From Chloroflexota bacterium (GTDB taxonomy: Bacteria; Chloroflexota; UBA11872), in assembly GCA_026706485.1 (NCBI GenBank), contig JAPOYR010000004.1, forward strand, positions 62,001 through 126,000: a stretch of DNA of 64,000 bases, given 5' to 3'. The position numbers were made by a program, and so were the translations under genes. How positions within the stretch are numbered: position 1 is the stretch's first letter; every line of letters starts with the position of its first letter. The notes beneath the pieces are model-generated. The model made no database searches. It saw nothing but the letters and a program-made list of their open reading frames with translations, and was not told the DNA's origin. Below, in pieces: positions 17,165 to 25,548 of the stretch.

Positions 17165-17372
17165 AGCGGGGTGGCCGGGGACTTCACCCTCACCCTCGTA
17201 TCGAGTACGGGGCAAGCTTTATCCCTCTCGCGTCAAGAGGCCCTTGCGAAACTCAGCCAAGCGCGACGATGATCCCGCGAATCCTCTCCGCCCCGGATGC
17301 ACTGAAGGGTGGATTCCCGCCTCCGCGGGAATGACGGTGGTTTACGCAAAGCGCTCATTGAGGGACAGGGGA
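17165..17372. repeat. Composite repeat element, second copy
   Basis: CACCCTCACCCTC at the left, a perfect ATTCCCGC/GCGGGAAT hairpin at 17313-17332 and a GGGACAGGGG end. It shares GACGATGA, TCCGCCCCG, GGGTGG and ACGCAAAG with 10435-10610. It fills the gap before the methyltransferase gene. Confidence 0.65.
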
Positions 17373-17401
17373 TCGGACCGCGTCGACCGGCGAGGCTGGC
17401 A

Positions 17402-18283
17402 ATGAACCGCGTGTACTTCGGCGACAACCTGCCGATCCTGCAGGACATGCCGTCGGGCGGCATCGACCTGATCTACGTCGATCCGCCGTTCAACACGGGC
17501 CGCGCCCAGTCGCGCACGCAACTGCGAACCGTGCGCGACCCGGAAGGCGACCGGACGGGCTTTCAGGGCAAGCGTTACCGCACCGAGCGGCTCGGGACGC
17601 GGGCCTTCGACGACGCGTTCGACGACTACCTCGGCTTTCTCGAGCCGCGGCTGCTCGAGGCGCATCGCGTGCTGGCGCCGACCGGGTCGCTGTATCTGCA
17701 TCTCGACTACCGCGAGGTGCACTACGCCAAGGTGCTGCTGGACGGCATCTTCGGGCGGGAGGGCTTTCTCAACGAGATCATCTGGGCCTACGACTACGGC
17801 GGCCGCACCAAGAAGAAATGGCCGCCGAAGCACGACAACATCCTCGTCTACGCCAAGGACCCGGAGCAGTACTACTTCGACACGGACGAAGTCGAGCGAA
17901 TTCCCTACATGGCGCCGGGCCTGGTCGGTCCGGAGAAAGCGGCGCGGGGGAAGCTGCCCACGGACACCTGGTGGCACACCATCGTGCCCACGAACGGTAA
18001 GGAGCGCACCGGCTATCCGACGCAGAAGCCGGTGGGCATCGCGCGGCGCATCATCCAGGCTTCATGTCCGCCCGGCGGCACGGTGATGGACTTCTTCGCC
18101 GGCAGCGGCACGGTGGGCGAGGCGGCCCTGGAGCTGGGCCGGCGGTTCGTGCTGATCGACAACAACCCGGAGGCGCTGACGGTGATGGCGCGGCGCTTCG
18201 CGGACTACGCCGAGGTGGAGTTCGTTGGGTTTGATCGTGCGCCGGATCGAGGCAAGGAGCGGGAGGCAGCCGTCACGGGCTGA
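17402..18283 (+). CDS. Site-specific DNA methyltransferase (N6-adenine/N4-cytosine, beta-type order)
   Basis: A 293-residue amino-methyltransferase. The catalytic motif IV DPPF (27-30, in YVDPPFNTG) comes before the SAM-binding motif I (DFFAGSGTVGEAAL, in the C-terminal third), the permuted beta-class order. GYPTQKPVGIARRII precedes motif I as in other members. A region around residues 35-70 (RTVRDPEGDR to GTRAFDD) probably contacts the target. No restriction endonuclease lies beside it, so it is an orphan methyltransferase, possibly epigenetic rather than defensive. The start is ATG 17402. The upstream open frame is repeat DNA. Confidence 0.88.
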   Translation: MNRVYFGDNLPILQDMPSGGIDLIYVDPPFNTGRAQSRTQLRTVRDPEGDRTGFQGKRYRTERLGTRAFDDAFDDYLGFLEPRLLEAHRVLAPTGSLYLHLDYREVHYAKVLLDGIFGREGFLNEIIWAYDYGGRTKKKWPPKHDNILVYAKDPEQYYFDTDEVERIPYMAPGLVGPEKAARGKLPTDTWWHTIVPTNGKERTGYPTQKPVGIARRIIQASCPPGGTVMDFFAGSGTVGEAALELGRRFVLIDNNPEALTVMARRFADYAEVEFVGFDRAPDRGKEREAAVTG

Positions 18284-18304
18284 GGGGCTGTGTACCGCCG
18301 GAAG

Positions 18305-21300
18305 CTAAGTGGTCTGAGGCGTGGGAGACGAGGGCTCTAGATTCCTCGCTGTGCTCGGAATGACGGCGGGCGGCGTGGCCAGGATGACGGTGGCCGCGAC
18401 GACGACCCAGAAGGTGGCGGCGAGCTCGGGGAGATAGAGACTGCTGTCCACGACGCCGTGCATGAGCGTCGCGAGCATGGCGCCGCCGAGGCCGTAGACG
18501 AGCGCCCGGCTTCCGCCGGCGCTGCGCCGCAGCGCGGTGCGCCAGGTGCGGGCGTAGGCGGCCAGCACGCCGACCAGGACCACGAGACCGGGAATGCCCA
18601 GCGTGAGCCAGGTGTCGAGGGCGATGTTGTGCGCATGCGAGATGTTGGGCTCGGCCCAGGCTTCGGGGCGGATGTAGTCCGGGTAGTGGTAGAGGAAGTT
18701 GTCCGGGCCGACGCCGAGGACGGGGTTGTCGGCGATCATGCGCCAGGCGGAGTCCCAGAGCAGCGGCCGCGCGGCTGTGGCCGCGTCGGAGGGGCGCAGG
18801 AGTCGCGCGAGGTTGTCGCCGCCGGTGGTGATGACGACCGCCACTATCAGGCCGACCCCGATGAGCGGTGCGGCGATGCGGGCAAGGCGTGGCGCGCGGC
18901 GCCACACGGGGTACAGGGCGAACGCGAGGCCGGCCAGCGCGCCGATCCAGGCGCCGCGGCTGAAGGTGAGCACCAGCACCGCCAGCACCAGCGCCGCGGC
19001 TGCCCAGGCGGCGGCGCGAACACGCGGGCGTGACGCGAAGGCGAGCGCCAGTCCAACCGTCACGGGCAGGGCGCGCTCCAGAATGAGCGCGAGGTTGTTG
19101 GGCGAACCGAACAGGCCGCGCAGCCGCGGCGGTCCGGCATCGGTGACGACGGCGCCGGTTGGGATGAGCGCCAGGGCCACGACTGCCGACACCACGGCCC
19201 CGAGCACCAGCGCCACGCCGAGCCGCTGCGCGTCGGCGCGGTCGCGCATCACGCTGAGCAGGACGAGAAAGAGCAGCGCGGGCTCGACGATGACGGTGCG
19301 CAGGTCGCGCCAGGCGACCCGCGGAAAGTCCGCGGCGAGCGTGGTGGCGACGCCGGCGGCGATGACGGCGAGCGCAAGCCAGAGCCACGCGCTCTGGCTT
19401 GCTAGCCAGCGGTAAACGACGGTGGATTCCCACCTTCGCGGGAGAGACGAGGGGGCGGACCCCTCACCCCTGCCCTCTCCCTCAGGGGAAGAGGGCGCCG
19501 GACGCCGGAATGCCGGTGGGGCTAACCCCTCACCCCCGCCCTCTCCCACAAGGGGAGAGGGCGCCGGACGCCGGAACAGCCGGGAGATGAACCCTGCACG
19601 TCCGCCCGCTCCCTCGAGGGGCGAGAGGGTCGGACGCGGCGATGACGCGGCTTGCTCTGGTCCGTCGGAGTCTCCGCGGCGATGCAGCGGCCAGTGGCGC
19701 TGCGCCAGCGCGCGCGCGGCCCAGGCGATGACCAGAATCACGATGAGCGTCTCGCCGACCGGACGGTCGTAGATGCCGGTGCGCGCGATCACGCCGACGA
19801 AGGGGATTGCCGCGACGGCAGCGATGGCGATGTGACGCGGGCGCGCCAATGCCAGCGCGCCCAGCGCCGCGGCCAGCACCAGCCGAGCCAGGGTCCAGGC
19901 GGATGCCGGCGTGCCGTCGGGCAGCAGGGCGAACACCACAGCGAGCGCAACGGCGGCCACCTCGCCGACGTGCAGACCGAGCGGCAGACGCCGATCCAAT
20001 ATGTCGATTCGCGGGATGCGCGCGGCGACCCGCGCGGCGCGACCGCCAATCGCCCAGACCAGCGCGGCCAGCGCCAGCGCCCAGGTGACGGCGACGGCGG
20101 CGTAGGGCCAGAGCGGCCGCGAGTTGCCCACCAGCGCGCCGTCGACGATGACCAGCCCGCCCGACGCTTGCGGGTCGCGCTCGGCCATCACCGTCAGTTC
20201 GAGCACATGCGGGCCTTGGGACAGCCCGCGGGCGATGGGAATGCGCGCCAGGCGCTCCACCTCAGGGGCGTAGAGGTTCAGAATCGCCTCGCCGGCGGCG
20301 TTGCGCGGGAGGGCGTCGGCCAGGGCGCTGTGGCCGTCGATGCGTACGCGCACCTGTCCCATGTCGGGACCGCGCCGAGTGAGCAGGCCGACGGAGTCGC
20401 CCTCGAATCGCAGCTCCAGCCGTGCGTCGGGCTGCCCGGTCTGGCGGTGGAATCCGAGCGAGGCCCAGTCGCTGGGCACGCGCGGCCAGGGTCCATCGAA
20501 GCTGAAGGCGGCGTGCGTTTCCTGATGCAGGCCGATGCCGGCGCCGGGCGCGGCGGCGTAAGCCTGTTCCAGGGCCAGCATGTGGTCGCGCGGCTGCAAG
20601 TCCTTGGTGAGCAGCCCGAAGAACGGCGTGGGGTCGTCCGGGTGGGTGTCGTGCGGCCAGCGCGAGGCCCAAATGGTGATGGTGGGCAGCCAGGGCCATT
20701 GCTCACGCGCCCGCCGGATGCCGTCCACGGTCCAGGCCGCTTGGTCCGCCGCCGGGTGATTGCCCCAGATGCCCTGATCCCCCTGCCAGCCGGGAGGCAG
20801 CGACATCCAGCCGTATTCGGAGGCCCAGATCGGCGTGCCGGCGTCGCCGTGGGCTTCCATGATTTCGCGCCAGAGCACGGCGCGAGGGAAGTTCGTCCGC
20901 GGCGCCTCGATGCGCGGATCGCGCGGACCGGTGAACAGGCCGTAGGACATGCTGGACGCCACGTCGAACGCCCCCTTGGCGCCCAGCTGATAGAGCCGCT
21001 CCATGAACAGTAGGTCGCTGAGGTTGTCGGGCCCGGTTTCGATGGTTGGTGCCAGTCCGGCCAGGACGATGACGGCGTCGGGATTGGCGGCCCGTACGGC
21101 CGCACCCACCTCGCGCAGCATGTCGAGGTAGGCGGCGGGGTCCGGCGGCTGCCCGCCCCACTCGCCGAAGAGGTTGGGCTCGTTCCAGATTTGGAAATAC
21201 TTCACCTTGCCCCGGTATCGCGCCGCGACCGCGGCGGCAAAGTCGGCGAAGTCGGTGAAGTCCGCGGGGGGCATCTGGATTGACGTATTTTCCTGCGGGT

Positions 21301-21874
21301 CGAAGCCGGGCGTAGCCCAGGCCGGGGGGCGGTCGAGCCGGGCGAGCACCTCGATGCCGAAGCCCTGCGCCAACTCGACGATGCGGTCGTATTTGGCCCA
21401 GGAATCTTCGCCGTGGTTGTCGATGTAGACACCCTTGGCGTGAGGCTCGATCTCGACCCACGGGATCTCCTGCCGGATGAGGCCGATGCCGGCGCGGGCC
21501 AGGATCTCCAGCTCGCGCTCGACCTTGGCCGGGTCCGCTTCGCGATGCAGGAAGGTGTTGGCGCCGATGGCGGGAGCGTCCGCGTGGCGCAGCTCGGGCA
21601 GGTCGGCGAGGCCAAAGGTCACACCGCGCTCGGTGAGGATGGCCCAGCCCAGAAGAGCGGCCGTAACCACGCCCACCAGCCCGAGGCCGACGGCGGCGAG
21701 GACGGCCCGCGTGATTCTGGACCTCTGGCGGCCGCGGAGTCGATGACCGAGCCCGGGCAGGCTTAGGCGCGGAATAGACCAGCGGTGCGGCAAGCGTCGT
21801 CTCGTGCGGGTGGCGCCCCCAGCATGCCAGCGTTGGCGGTGTGTGCGCGCCCGACGGAGGGCGGAACCGGCCAA
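18305..21874 (-). CDS. Fusion of clan GH-A glycoside hydrolase and O-antigen ligase-like membrane domain
   Basis: A 1189-residue protein. An Arg-rich cytoplasmic head (1-56) is followed by a membrane helix (about 57-80). Then comes a GH39/GH5-like domain with acid/base Glu232 (FQIWNEPNLFGEW) and nucleophile Glu353 (IWASEYGWM), a beta-rich region to about 570, and some 12 membrane helices. The C-terminal part has Wzy_C/O-antigen ligase features: SPNNLALILERALP, FSRGAWIGALAG and GVGPDNFLYHYPDY, then a HAHNIALDTWLTLGIPG motif. Residues about 744-818 are encoded by repeat DNA (19425-19637) and the last about 15 by a family C half-repeat. It could polymerise, ligate or trim a surface glycan. TTG 21874 is a weak start; TTG 21793 is an alternative. 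Confidence 0.8.
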   Translation of the reverse strand: MAGSALRRARTHRQRWHAGGATRTRRRLPHRWSIPRLSLPGLGHRLRGRQRSRITRAVLAAVGLGLVGVVTAALLGWAILTERGVTFGLADLPELRHADAPAIGANTFLHREADPAKVERELEILARAGIGLIRQEIPWVEIEPHAKGVYIDNHGEDSWAKYDRIVELAQGFGIEVLARLDRPPAWATPGFDPQENTSIQMPPADFTDFADFAAAVAARYRGKVKYFQIWNEPNLFGEWGGQPPDPAAYLDMLREVGAAVRAANPDAVIVLAGLAPTIETGPDNLSDLLFMERLYQLGAKGAFDVASSMSYGLFTGPRDPRIEAPRTNFPRAVLWREIMEAHGDAGTPIWASEYGWMSLPPGWQGDQGIWGNHPAADQAAWTVDGIRRAREQWPWLPTITIWASRWPHDTHPDDPTPFFGLLTKDLQPRDHMLALEQAYAAAPGAGIGLHQETHAAFSFDGPWPRVPSDWASLGFHRQTGQPDARLELRFEGDSVGLLTRRGPDMGQVRVRIDGHSALADALPRNAAGEAILNLYAPEVERLARIPIARGLSQGPHVLELTVMAERDPQASGGLVIVDGALVGNSRPLWPYAAVAVTWALALAALVWAIGGRAARVAARIPRIDILDRRLPLGLHVGEVAAVALAVVFALLPDGTPASAWTLARLVLAAALGALALARPRHIAIAAVAAIPFVGVIARTGIYDRPVGETLIVILVIAWAARALAQRHWPLHRRGDSDGPEQAASSPRPTLSPLEGAGGRAGFISRLFRRPAPSPLVGEGGGEGLAPPAFRRPAPSSPEGEGRGEGSAPSSLPRRWESTVVYRWLASQSAWLWLALAVIAAGVATTLAADFPRVAWRDLRTVIVEPALLFLVLLSVMRDRADAQRLGVALVLGAVVSAVVALALIPTGAVVTDAGPPRLRGLFGSPNNLALILERALPVTVGLALAFASRPRVRAAAWAAAALVLAVLVLTFSRGAWIGALAGLAFALYPVWRRAPRLARIAAPLIGVGLIVAVVITTGGDNLARLLRPSDAATAARPLLWDSAWRMIADNPVLGVGPDNFLYHYPDYIRPEAWAEPNISHAHNIALDTWLTLGIPGLVVLVGVLAAYARTWRTALRRSAGGSRALVYGLGGAMLATLMHGVVDSSLYLPELAATFWVVVAATVILATPPAVIPSTARNLEPSSPTPQTT
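18337..18364. repeat. Family C half-repeat forming the 3' end of a gene
   Basis: AGATTCCTCGCTGTGCTCGG followed by AATGAC matches the dispersed family C ends. On the minus strand it is read as VIPSTARNLE, so the repeat supplies almost the last coding segment of the fusion protein. Confidence 0.75.
19425..19637. repeat. Tandem array of intergenic repeats inside an open reading frame
   Basis: A degenerate family A hairpin (ATTCCCACCTTCGCGGGA) is followed by three family B copies of the CCCTCACCCCTGCCCTCTCCC type with GCCGGACGCCGGAA linkers. On the minus strand they read through as PSPLVGEGGGEG and PSSPEGEGRGEG, with no stop codon. The frame of the fusion gene is preserved. Confidence 0.85.
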
Positions 21875-22024
21875 TCGTTGGGAGCGAGCCGCGCGGTCGG
21901 GCGCCCGTGTGGATTGTCCCCGCGCGAGCGAGGTCTGGTTGCCCGGCGAGTGGGAGCGTGGACGGCGATGCGCCCGCGCGGACGGAGGCGACGGGGATTG
22001 AGGCCTGCGGCTGTGGGCGCCGCC

Positions 22025-22052
22025 TTGACAACTCCGGGCGTTCGCCTATCCT
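22025..22052 (+). promoter_or_regulatory. Promoter of the imelysin operon
   Basis: A consensus -35 TTGACA (22025-22030) with TATCCT (22047-22052) and a 16-base spacer. Transcription would start near 22060, about 77 bases before the GTG of the first imelysin gene. Confidence 0.6.
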
Positions 22053-22061
22053 ACGGCCGTC

Positions 22062-22079
22062 TCTTAGTAGAGGCTAAGA
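22062..22079 (+). promoter_or_regulatory. Palindrome at the predicted transcription start; possible operator
   Basis: TCTTAG-TAGAGG-CTAAGA, a perfect 6-base inverted repeat just downstream of the -10. The TTAG...CTAA half-sites recall DtxR/IdeR-type metal-regulator boxes, which would suit genes of a putative iron-handling operon. The match is partial and the idea is inference. It could also be a 5' mRNA hairpin. Confidence 0.35.
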
Positions 22080-22136
22080 ACTTTAGGCGTCGGCGCTAAC
22101 CCCAGCGGTGGACGCGACGCGGATGGGAGAGGGGCC

Positions 22137-23291
22137 GTGCGAAGAATCGTTCTCGTCGTGGTGGCGGGTCTCATGGCCGGGCTGTTGGCAGCCTGCGGCG
22201 AAAGCGGACCCTCCACCGAGTTGAAGCAGGACGTGGTGGCGAACTACGCCAACGGCGTCCACCACCTCTATGCGCAAAGCTTGAGCTCAGCGCAGGCCAT
22301 GGACCGGGCCATTGACCGGTTCCTGACCGAGCCCACGCCGGCGCATCTCGAGGCCGCCAAGCGCATGTGGCTGATCGCCCGTGACGACTACGGGCCGACC
22401 GAAGCCTTCCGCTTCTACGACGGCCCCATCGACCATCCAGAGGATGGTCCTGAAGGGCTGATCAACGCCTGGCCGCTGGACGAGGCGTACATCGACTACG
22501 TGGTCGACAACCCGAGCGCCGGCATCATCAACGACGCCGAGACCTTCCCGGTCATCAACGCCGACCTGTTGGTGTCGCTGAATGAAGAGGGCGGCGAGGA
22601 AAACGTGTCGACCGGCTGGCACGCCATCGAATTCCTGCTGTGGGGCCAGGACCTCAGCGCGGCCGGACCGGGTGAACGGTCCGTCGAGGACTTCACCACG
22701 GCCGCGAATGCCGACCGCCGCGCCACCTACCTGGCCGTGGCGTCGGACTTGCTGCTGCAGCATCTGCAGGACATGGTGGACGCGTGGGCGCCGGGCCGCG
22801 GAGACAACTATCGCGCGGAGTTCACCGCGGTCGACACCGACGAAGCGTTGCGACGGATCATCACCGGTATCGGTGAGTTGAGCCGCGGCGAGCTGGCGGG
22901 CGAGCGCATGACCGTGGCCTACGAGGCGCGGTCGCAGGAGGACGAGCACTCCTGCTTCTCCGACAACACCACGGCCGACATCGTCGGGAACGCCCTGGGA
23001 ATTCAGATGGTGTTTCTGGGCAACTTCGGCCAGGTGTCCGGTCCCGGGGTCCTTGATTTGATCGAGGCCCAGGACGCGGAGATCGCCGAGCAGCTGGCGG
23101 CGGAGATCGAGCTGAGCGTGAACCTGACCAAGGCGATCGACGCCCCGTTCGATCAGCATCTGCTCGAGGGCGTGTCCGACGCGGACGCCGGGCGGAAGGC
23201 CGTGCTTGACGCCATCGTCGCTCTGGAAGAGCAGACGGACACGATCGTCAGCGCGGCGCAGGCGCTCGGCATCACCATCAGCGTGAGCTAA
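22137..23291 (+). CDS. Imelysin/EfeO-like lipoprotein (M75 family)
   Basis: A 384-residue exported lipoprotein. Its signal peptide ends at a LAAC lipobox (Cys20). The family GxHxxE motif is intact at 160-165 (GWHAIEFLLWG), and the NAWPLDEAYIDYVVD segment is typical. Imelysins are two-domain helical proteins linked to iron uptake, and the motif is thought to bind metal rather than to act as a protease. It is the first gene of an operon with a membrane protein, a di-haem cytochrome and a second imelysin. GTG 22137 follows a GGGAGAGGGG ribosome-binding site. Confidence 0.92.
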   Translation: MRRIVLVVVAGLMAGLLAACGESGPSTELKQDVVANYANGVHHLYAQSLSSAQAMDRAIDRFLTEPTPAHLEAAKRMWLIARDDYGPTEAFRFYDGPIDHPEDGPEGLINAWPLDEAYIDYVVDNPSAGIINDAETFPVINADLLVSLNEEGGEENVSTGWHAIEFLLWGQDLSAAGPGERSVEDFTTAANADRRATYLAVASDLLLQHLQDMVDAWAPGRGDNYRAEFTAVDTDEALRRIITGIGELSRGELAGERMTVAYEARSQEDEHSCFSDNTTADIVGNALGIQMVFLGNFGQVSGPGVLDLIEAQDAEIAEQLAAEIELSVNLTKAIDAPFDQHLLEGVSDADAGRKAVLDAIVALEEQTDTIVSAAQALGITISVS

Positions 23292-23300
23292 TGGCGGGAC

Positions 23301-24083
23301 GTGGTCCGCGACCCGGCACTGCGGCTGCAACGGTGCGGCCCGGTGCCTGAGGTCGTGGACCGCGCGCCCTTGCCGACGGGGGCTGCGGCCGGTTCAGTTC
23401 CGGCCGCGGCTGCGCGCTACGCGGGCGGGCTGCTCGTGTTTGCGGCGGTGGCCCTGGCCGTCTCGGTGATCGGACGGGTGTCGGCGGCCGCGGACCACGA
23501 CACCCTGGCCGAGACGCTGGCCGCCATCGCCGATCAGCGCGGCGCCTATGGCTTGGGCGGCGCCGGACGTGTGGTGGCGGGAATTGCGCTCGTGGCCGGG
23601 GCTTGGTTTCTGCTGCGGACGTGGATCATTCGCCAGCGTCTGGGCACGCCGCTGGTGCCGTATCTCCTCGCCGTCGCCGGGCTCGGCTTGGGCGTTTCGG
23701 GCGCAAGCGCGATCGCCCTGGCGGTCGGGGCGCCCGCGGCGCCGGCCACGGGCGGCGCCGCGGCGGAGGCGCTCGACGCCTTGCACTGGATCGCCGGCAA
23801 GATCGGCTTCGTGGCGGCCGGATTGGCCCTGCTCATCGCCGCCCGGTATCAGTGGAAGGTCGGTGGACAGCTCCGGCGCATCGCGCCCGTCTCGGCCGTG
23901 GTCGGATTGGCTATGCAATTCATCTGGATCGATGCCGCGACGATCATTCACCCCATTGTGGGAACCGGCTTTTTCGTCTGGCTTCTGGCCGTCGGCGCCA
24001 TGCTGACGACCGGCCGGGTGGAACGGCACTTCACAGCCATGGTCACCGCATCCGCCACTCGCGGCAGGTCGCATGTGGGGTAG
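23301..24083 (+). CDS. Membrane protein of the imelysin operon
   Basis: About 260 residues with six to seven hydrophobic helices after a proline-rich N-terminus. Examples are GGLLVFAAVALAVSVIGRV, VVAGIALVAGAWFLLRTW, YLLAVAGLGLGVSGASAIA and VVGLAMQFIWIDAATIIHP. No cofactor motif was recognised with confidence. Single His residues in or near helices (ALHWIAGKIG, IIHPIVG) could be haem ligands, but the pattern is not that of a known cytochrome b. It starts nine bases after the first imelysin stop at GTG 23301, or possibly GTG 23343. Position suggests a membrane step for the periplasmic partners. Confidence 0.7.
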   Translation: MVRDPALRLQRCGPVPEVVDRAPLPTGAAAGSVPAAAARYAGGLLVFAAVALAVSVIGRVSAAADHDTLAETLAAIADQRGAYGLGGAGRVVAGIALVAGAWFLLRTWIIRQRLGTPLVPYLLAVAGLGLGVSGASAIALAVGAPAAPATGGAAAEALDALHWIAGKIGFVAAGLALLIAARYQWKVGGQLRRIAPVSAVVGLAMQFIWIDAATIIHPIVGTGFFVWLLAVGAMLTTGRVERHFTAMVTASATRGRSHVG

Positions 24084-24136
24084 GACGGCGCGGGCGGCGC
24101 CGCCACGTGCGACCTGGGTGCGGTGACCCCGGGCCA

Positions 24137-25546
24137 GTGGTTCTGGTCGGAGCGCGGCGCGCCTTCGGGCGGCTGGCGGCCGTCGTATTCACGGGCGCAT
24201 TGCTCGCCTCGTGCGGACCCGACCGACCGGGCATTGACCTCGATTTGGTTTTCGACGAGCGGTTGGGCGGGGCGACGACGGCGTTCAGCGCCGGCAGCAA
24301 CGCGTTCGAGCTCTCCGCGCGCAACCTGGCCAACGAGGAGCGGCGCATCTTCGAGGTGGGCGACAGCTTCTTCACGCAAAACTGGGTCACGGCCCCGGCG
24401 TCGACTGAAGCGCGCGACGGCCTGGGCCCGACGTTCAATGCGCTGTCGTGCTCGTCCTGCCACGACCGCGATGGCCGGGCCAAGCCTCCGGACCATGACG
24501 AAGATCCCGAGCGCGGACTGCTGCTGCGGCTCAGCGTTGCGGGGCCGAACGGCCCGGTTGACGACGCGGTCTACGGCGGCCAACTGCAGGATCGCGCCGT
24601 CATCGGCATCGCGCCGGAGGGGCGGATCGAGATTCGCTACGAGATCATCGGCGGCGCCTACCCGGACGGCACGCCGTTCACGCTGCGCAAGCCCACGTAC
24701 ATCATCGTGGACCTTGCATTCGGTCCGCACGATCCGGCGATCATGATCTCGCCGCGCATCGCCTCCGCCGTCATCGGCATGGGCTTGCTGGAGGCCATTC
24801 CGGCGGAACGCATCCTGGAGCTCGCGGACCCCGACGACGCCGACGCCGACGGAATCTCAGGCCGTCCGAACATGGTTCGGGACATCCGGCGCGGGGAGGA
24901 TGTGCTGGGGCGATTCGGGTGGAAGGCCAACCAGCCCACGGTGGAGCAGCAAGCCGCCGGCGCGTTCCTGGGTGACATTGGGATCACGTCGACCCTGTTC
25001 CCGCAGGAAAACTGTCCGGCGGCGCAAGACGCGTGCGCGGCGGCGCCCAACGGCGGTGCGCCCGAGATTCCGGACGAACGGCTCGCCCAAGTGGCGTTCT
25101 ACGTGCAGACCCTGGCCGTGCCGGCGATGCGCAACGTTGACGATCCTCGCGTGCGACAGGGCGCGGAGCTCTTCGTCCAGACCGGCTGCGCCGCGTGCCA
25201 CACGCCCAGGCACGTCACCGGGAACGATCACCCGGTCGAGCCCCTGCGCAACCAGACCATCTTTCCATTCACCGACTTGCTGCTCCACGACATGGGCGAG
25301 GGGCTGGCGGACGGGCGGCCCGACGGTCTGGCCACCGGACGCGAATGGCGCACGCCGCCGCTGTGGGGCATTGGCCTGGTGAGCGTCGTCAACGGTCACA
25401 CCATGTTCCTGCATGACGGGCGGGCGCGGAGCATCGAGGAGGCGATTCTCTGGCACGGCGGCGAAGGGCAAGCCTCCCGCGATCGGTTCATGGCCCTGAC
25501 GCGGGACGAGCGCGTCGCGCTGCTCCAGTTTCTGAGGTCACTGTAG
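24137..25546 (+). CDS. Di-haem c-type cytochrome lipoprotein (COG3488 thiol-oxidoreductase-like)
   Basis: 469 residues. The signal peptide has lipobox LASC (Cys26). Two haem c sites are present: Cys105-Cys108-His109 (CSSCH) and Cys351-Cys354-His355 (CAACH). The DGLGPTFNALSCSSCHDRDG opening and the late HDGRARSIEEAILWHGGEG are characteristic of this group, which is related to di-haem peroxidases. It is known to travel with imelysin genes and probably passes electrons in the periplasm, perhaps for iron redox chemistry. The start is GTG 24137. The longer frame from 23603 overlaps the previous gene. It overlaps nothing downstream but sits three bases from the next ATG. Confidence 0.9.
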   Translation: MVLVGARRAFGRLAAVVFTGALLASCGPDRPGIDLDLVFDERLGGATTAFSAGSNAFELSARNLANEERRIFEVGDSFFTQNWVTAPASTEARDGLGPTFNALSCSSCHDRDGRAKPPDHDEDPERGLLLRLSVAGPNGPVDDAVYGGQLQDRAVIGIAPEGRIEIRYEIIGGAYPDGTPFTLRKPTYIIVDLAFGPHDPAIMISPRIASAVIGMGLLEAIPAERILELADPDDADADGISGRPNMVRDIRRGEDVLGRFGWKANQPTVEQQAAGAFLGDIGITSTLFPQENCPAAQDACAAAPNGGAPEIPDERLAQVAFYVQTLAVPAMRNVDDPRVRQGAELFVQTGCAACHTPRHVTGNDHPVEPLRNQTIFPFTDLLLHDMGEGLADGRPDGLATGREWRTPPLWGIGLVSVVNGHTMFLHDGRARSIEEAILWHGGEGQASRDRFMALTRDERVALLQFLRSL

Positions 25547-25548
25547 TG

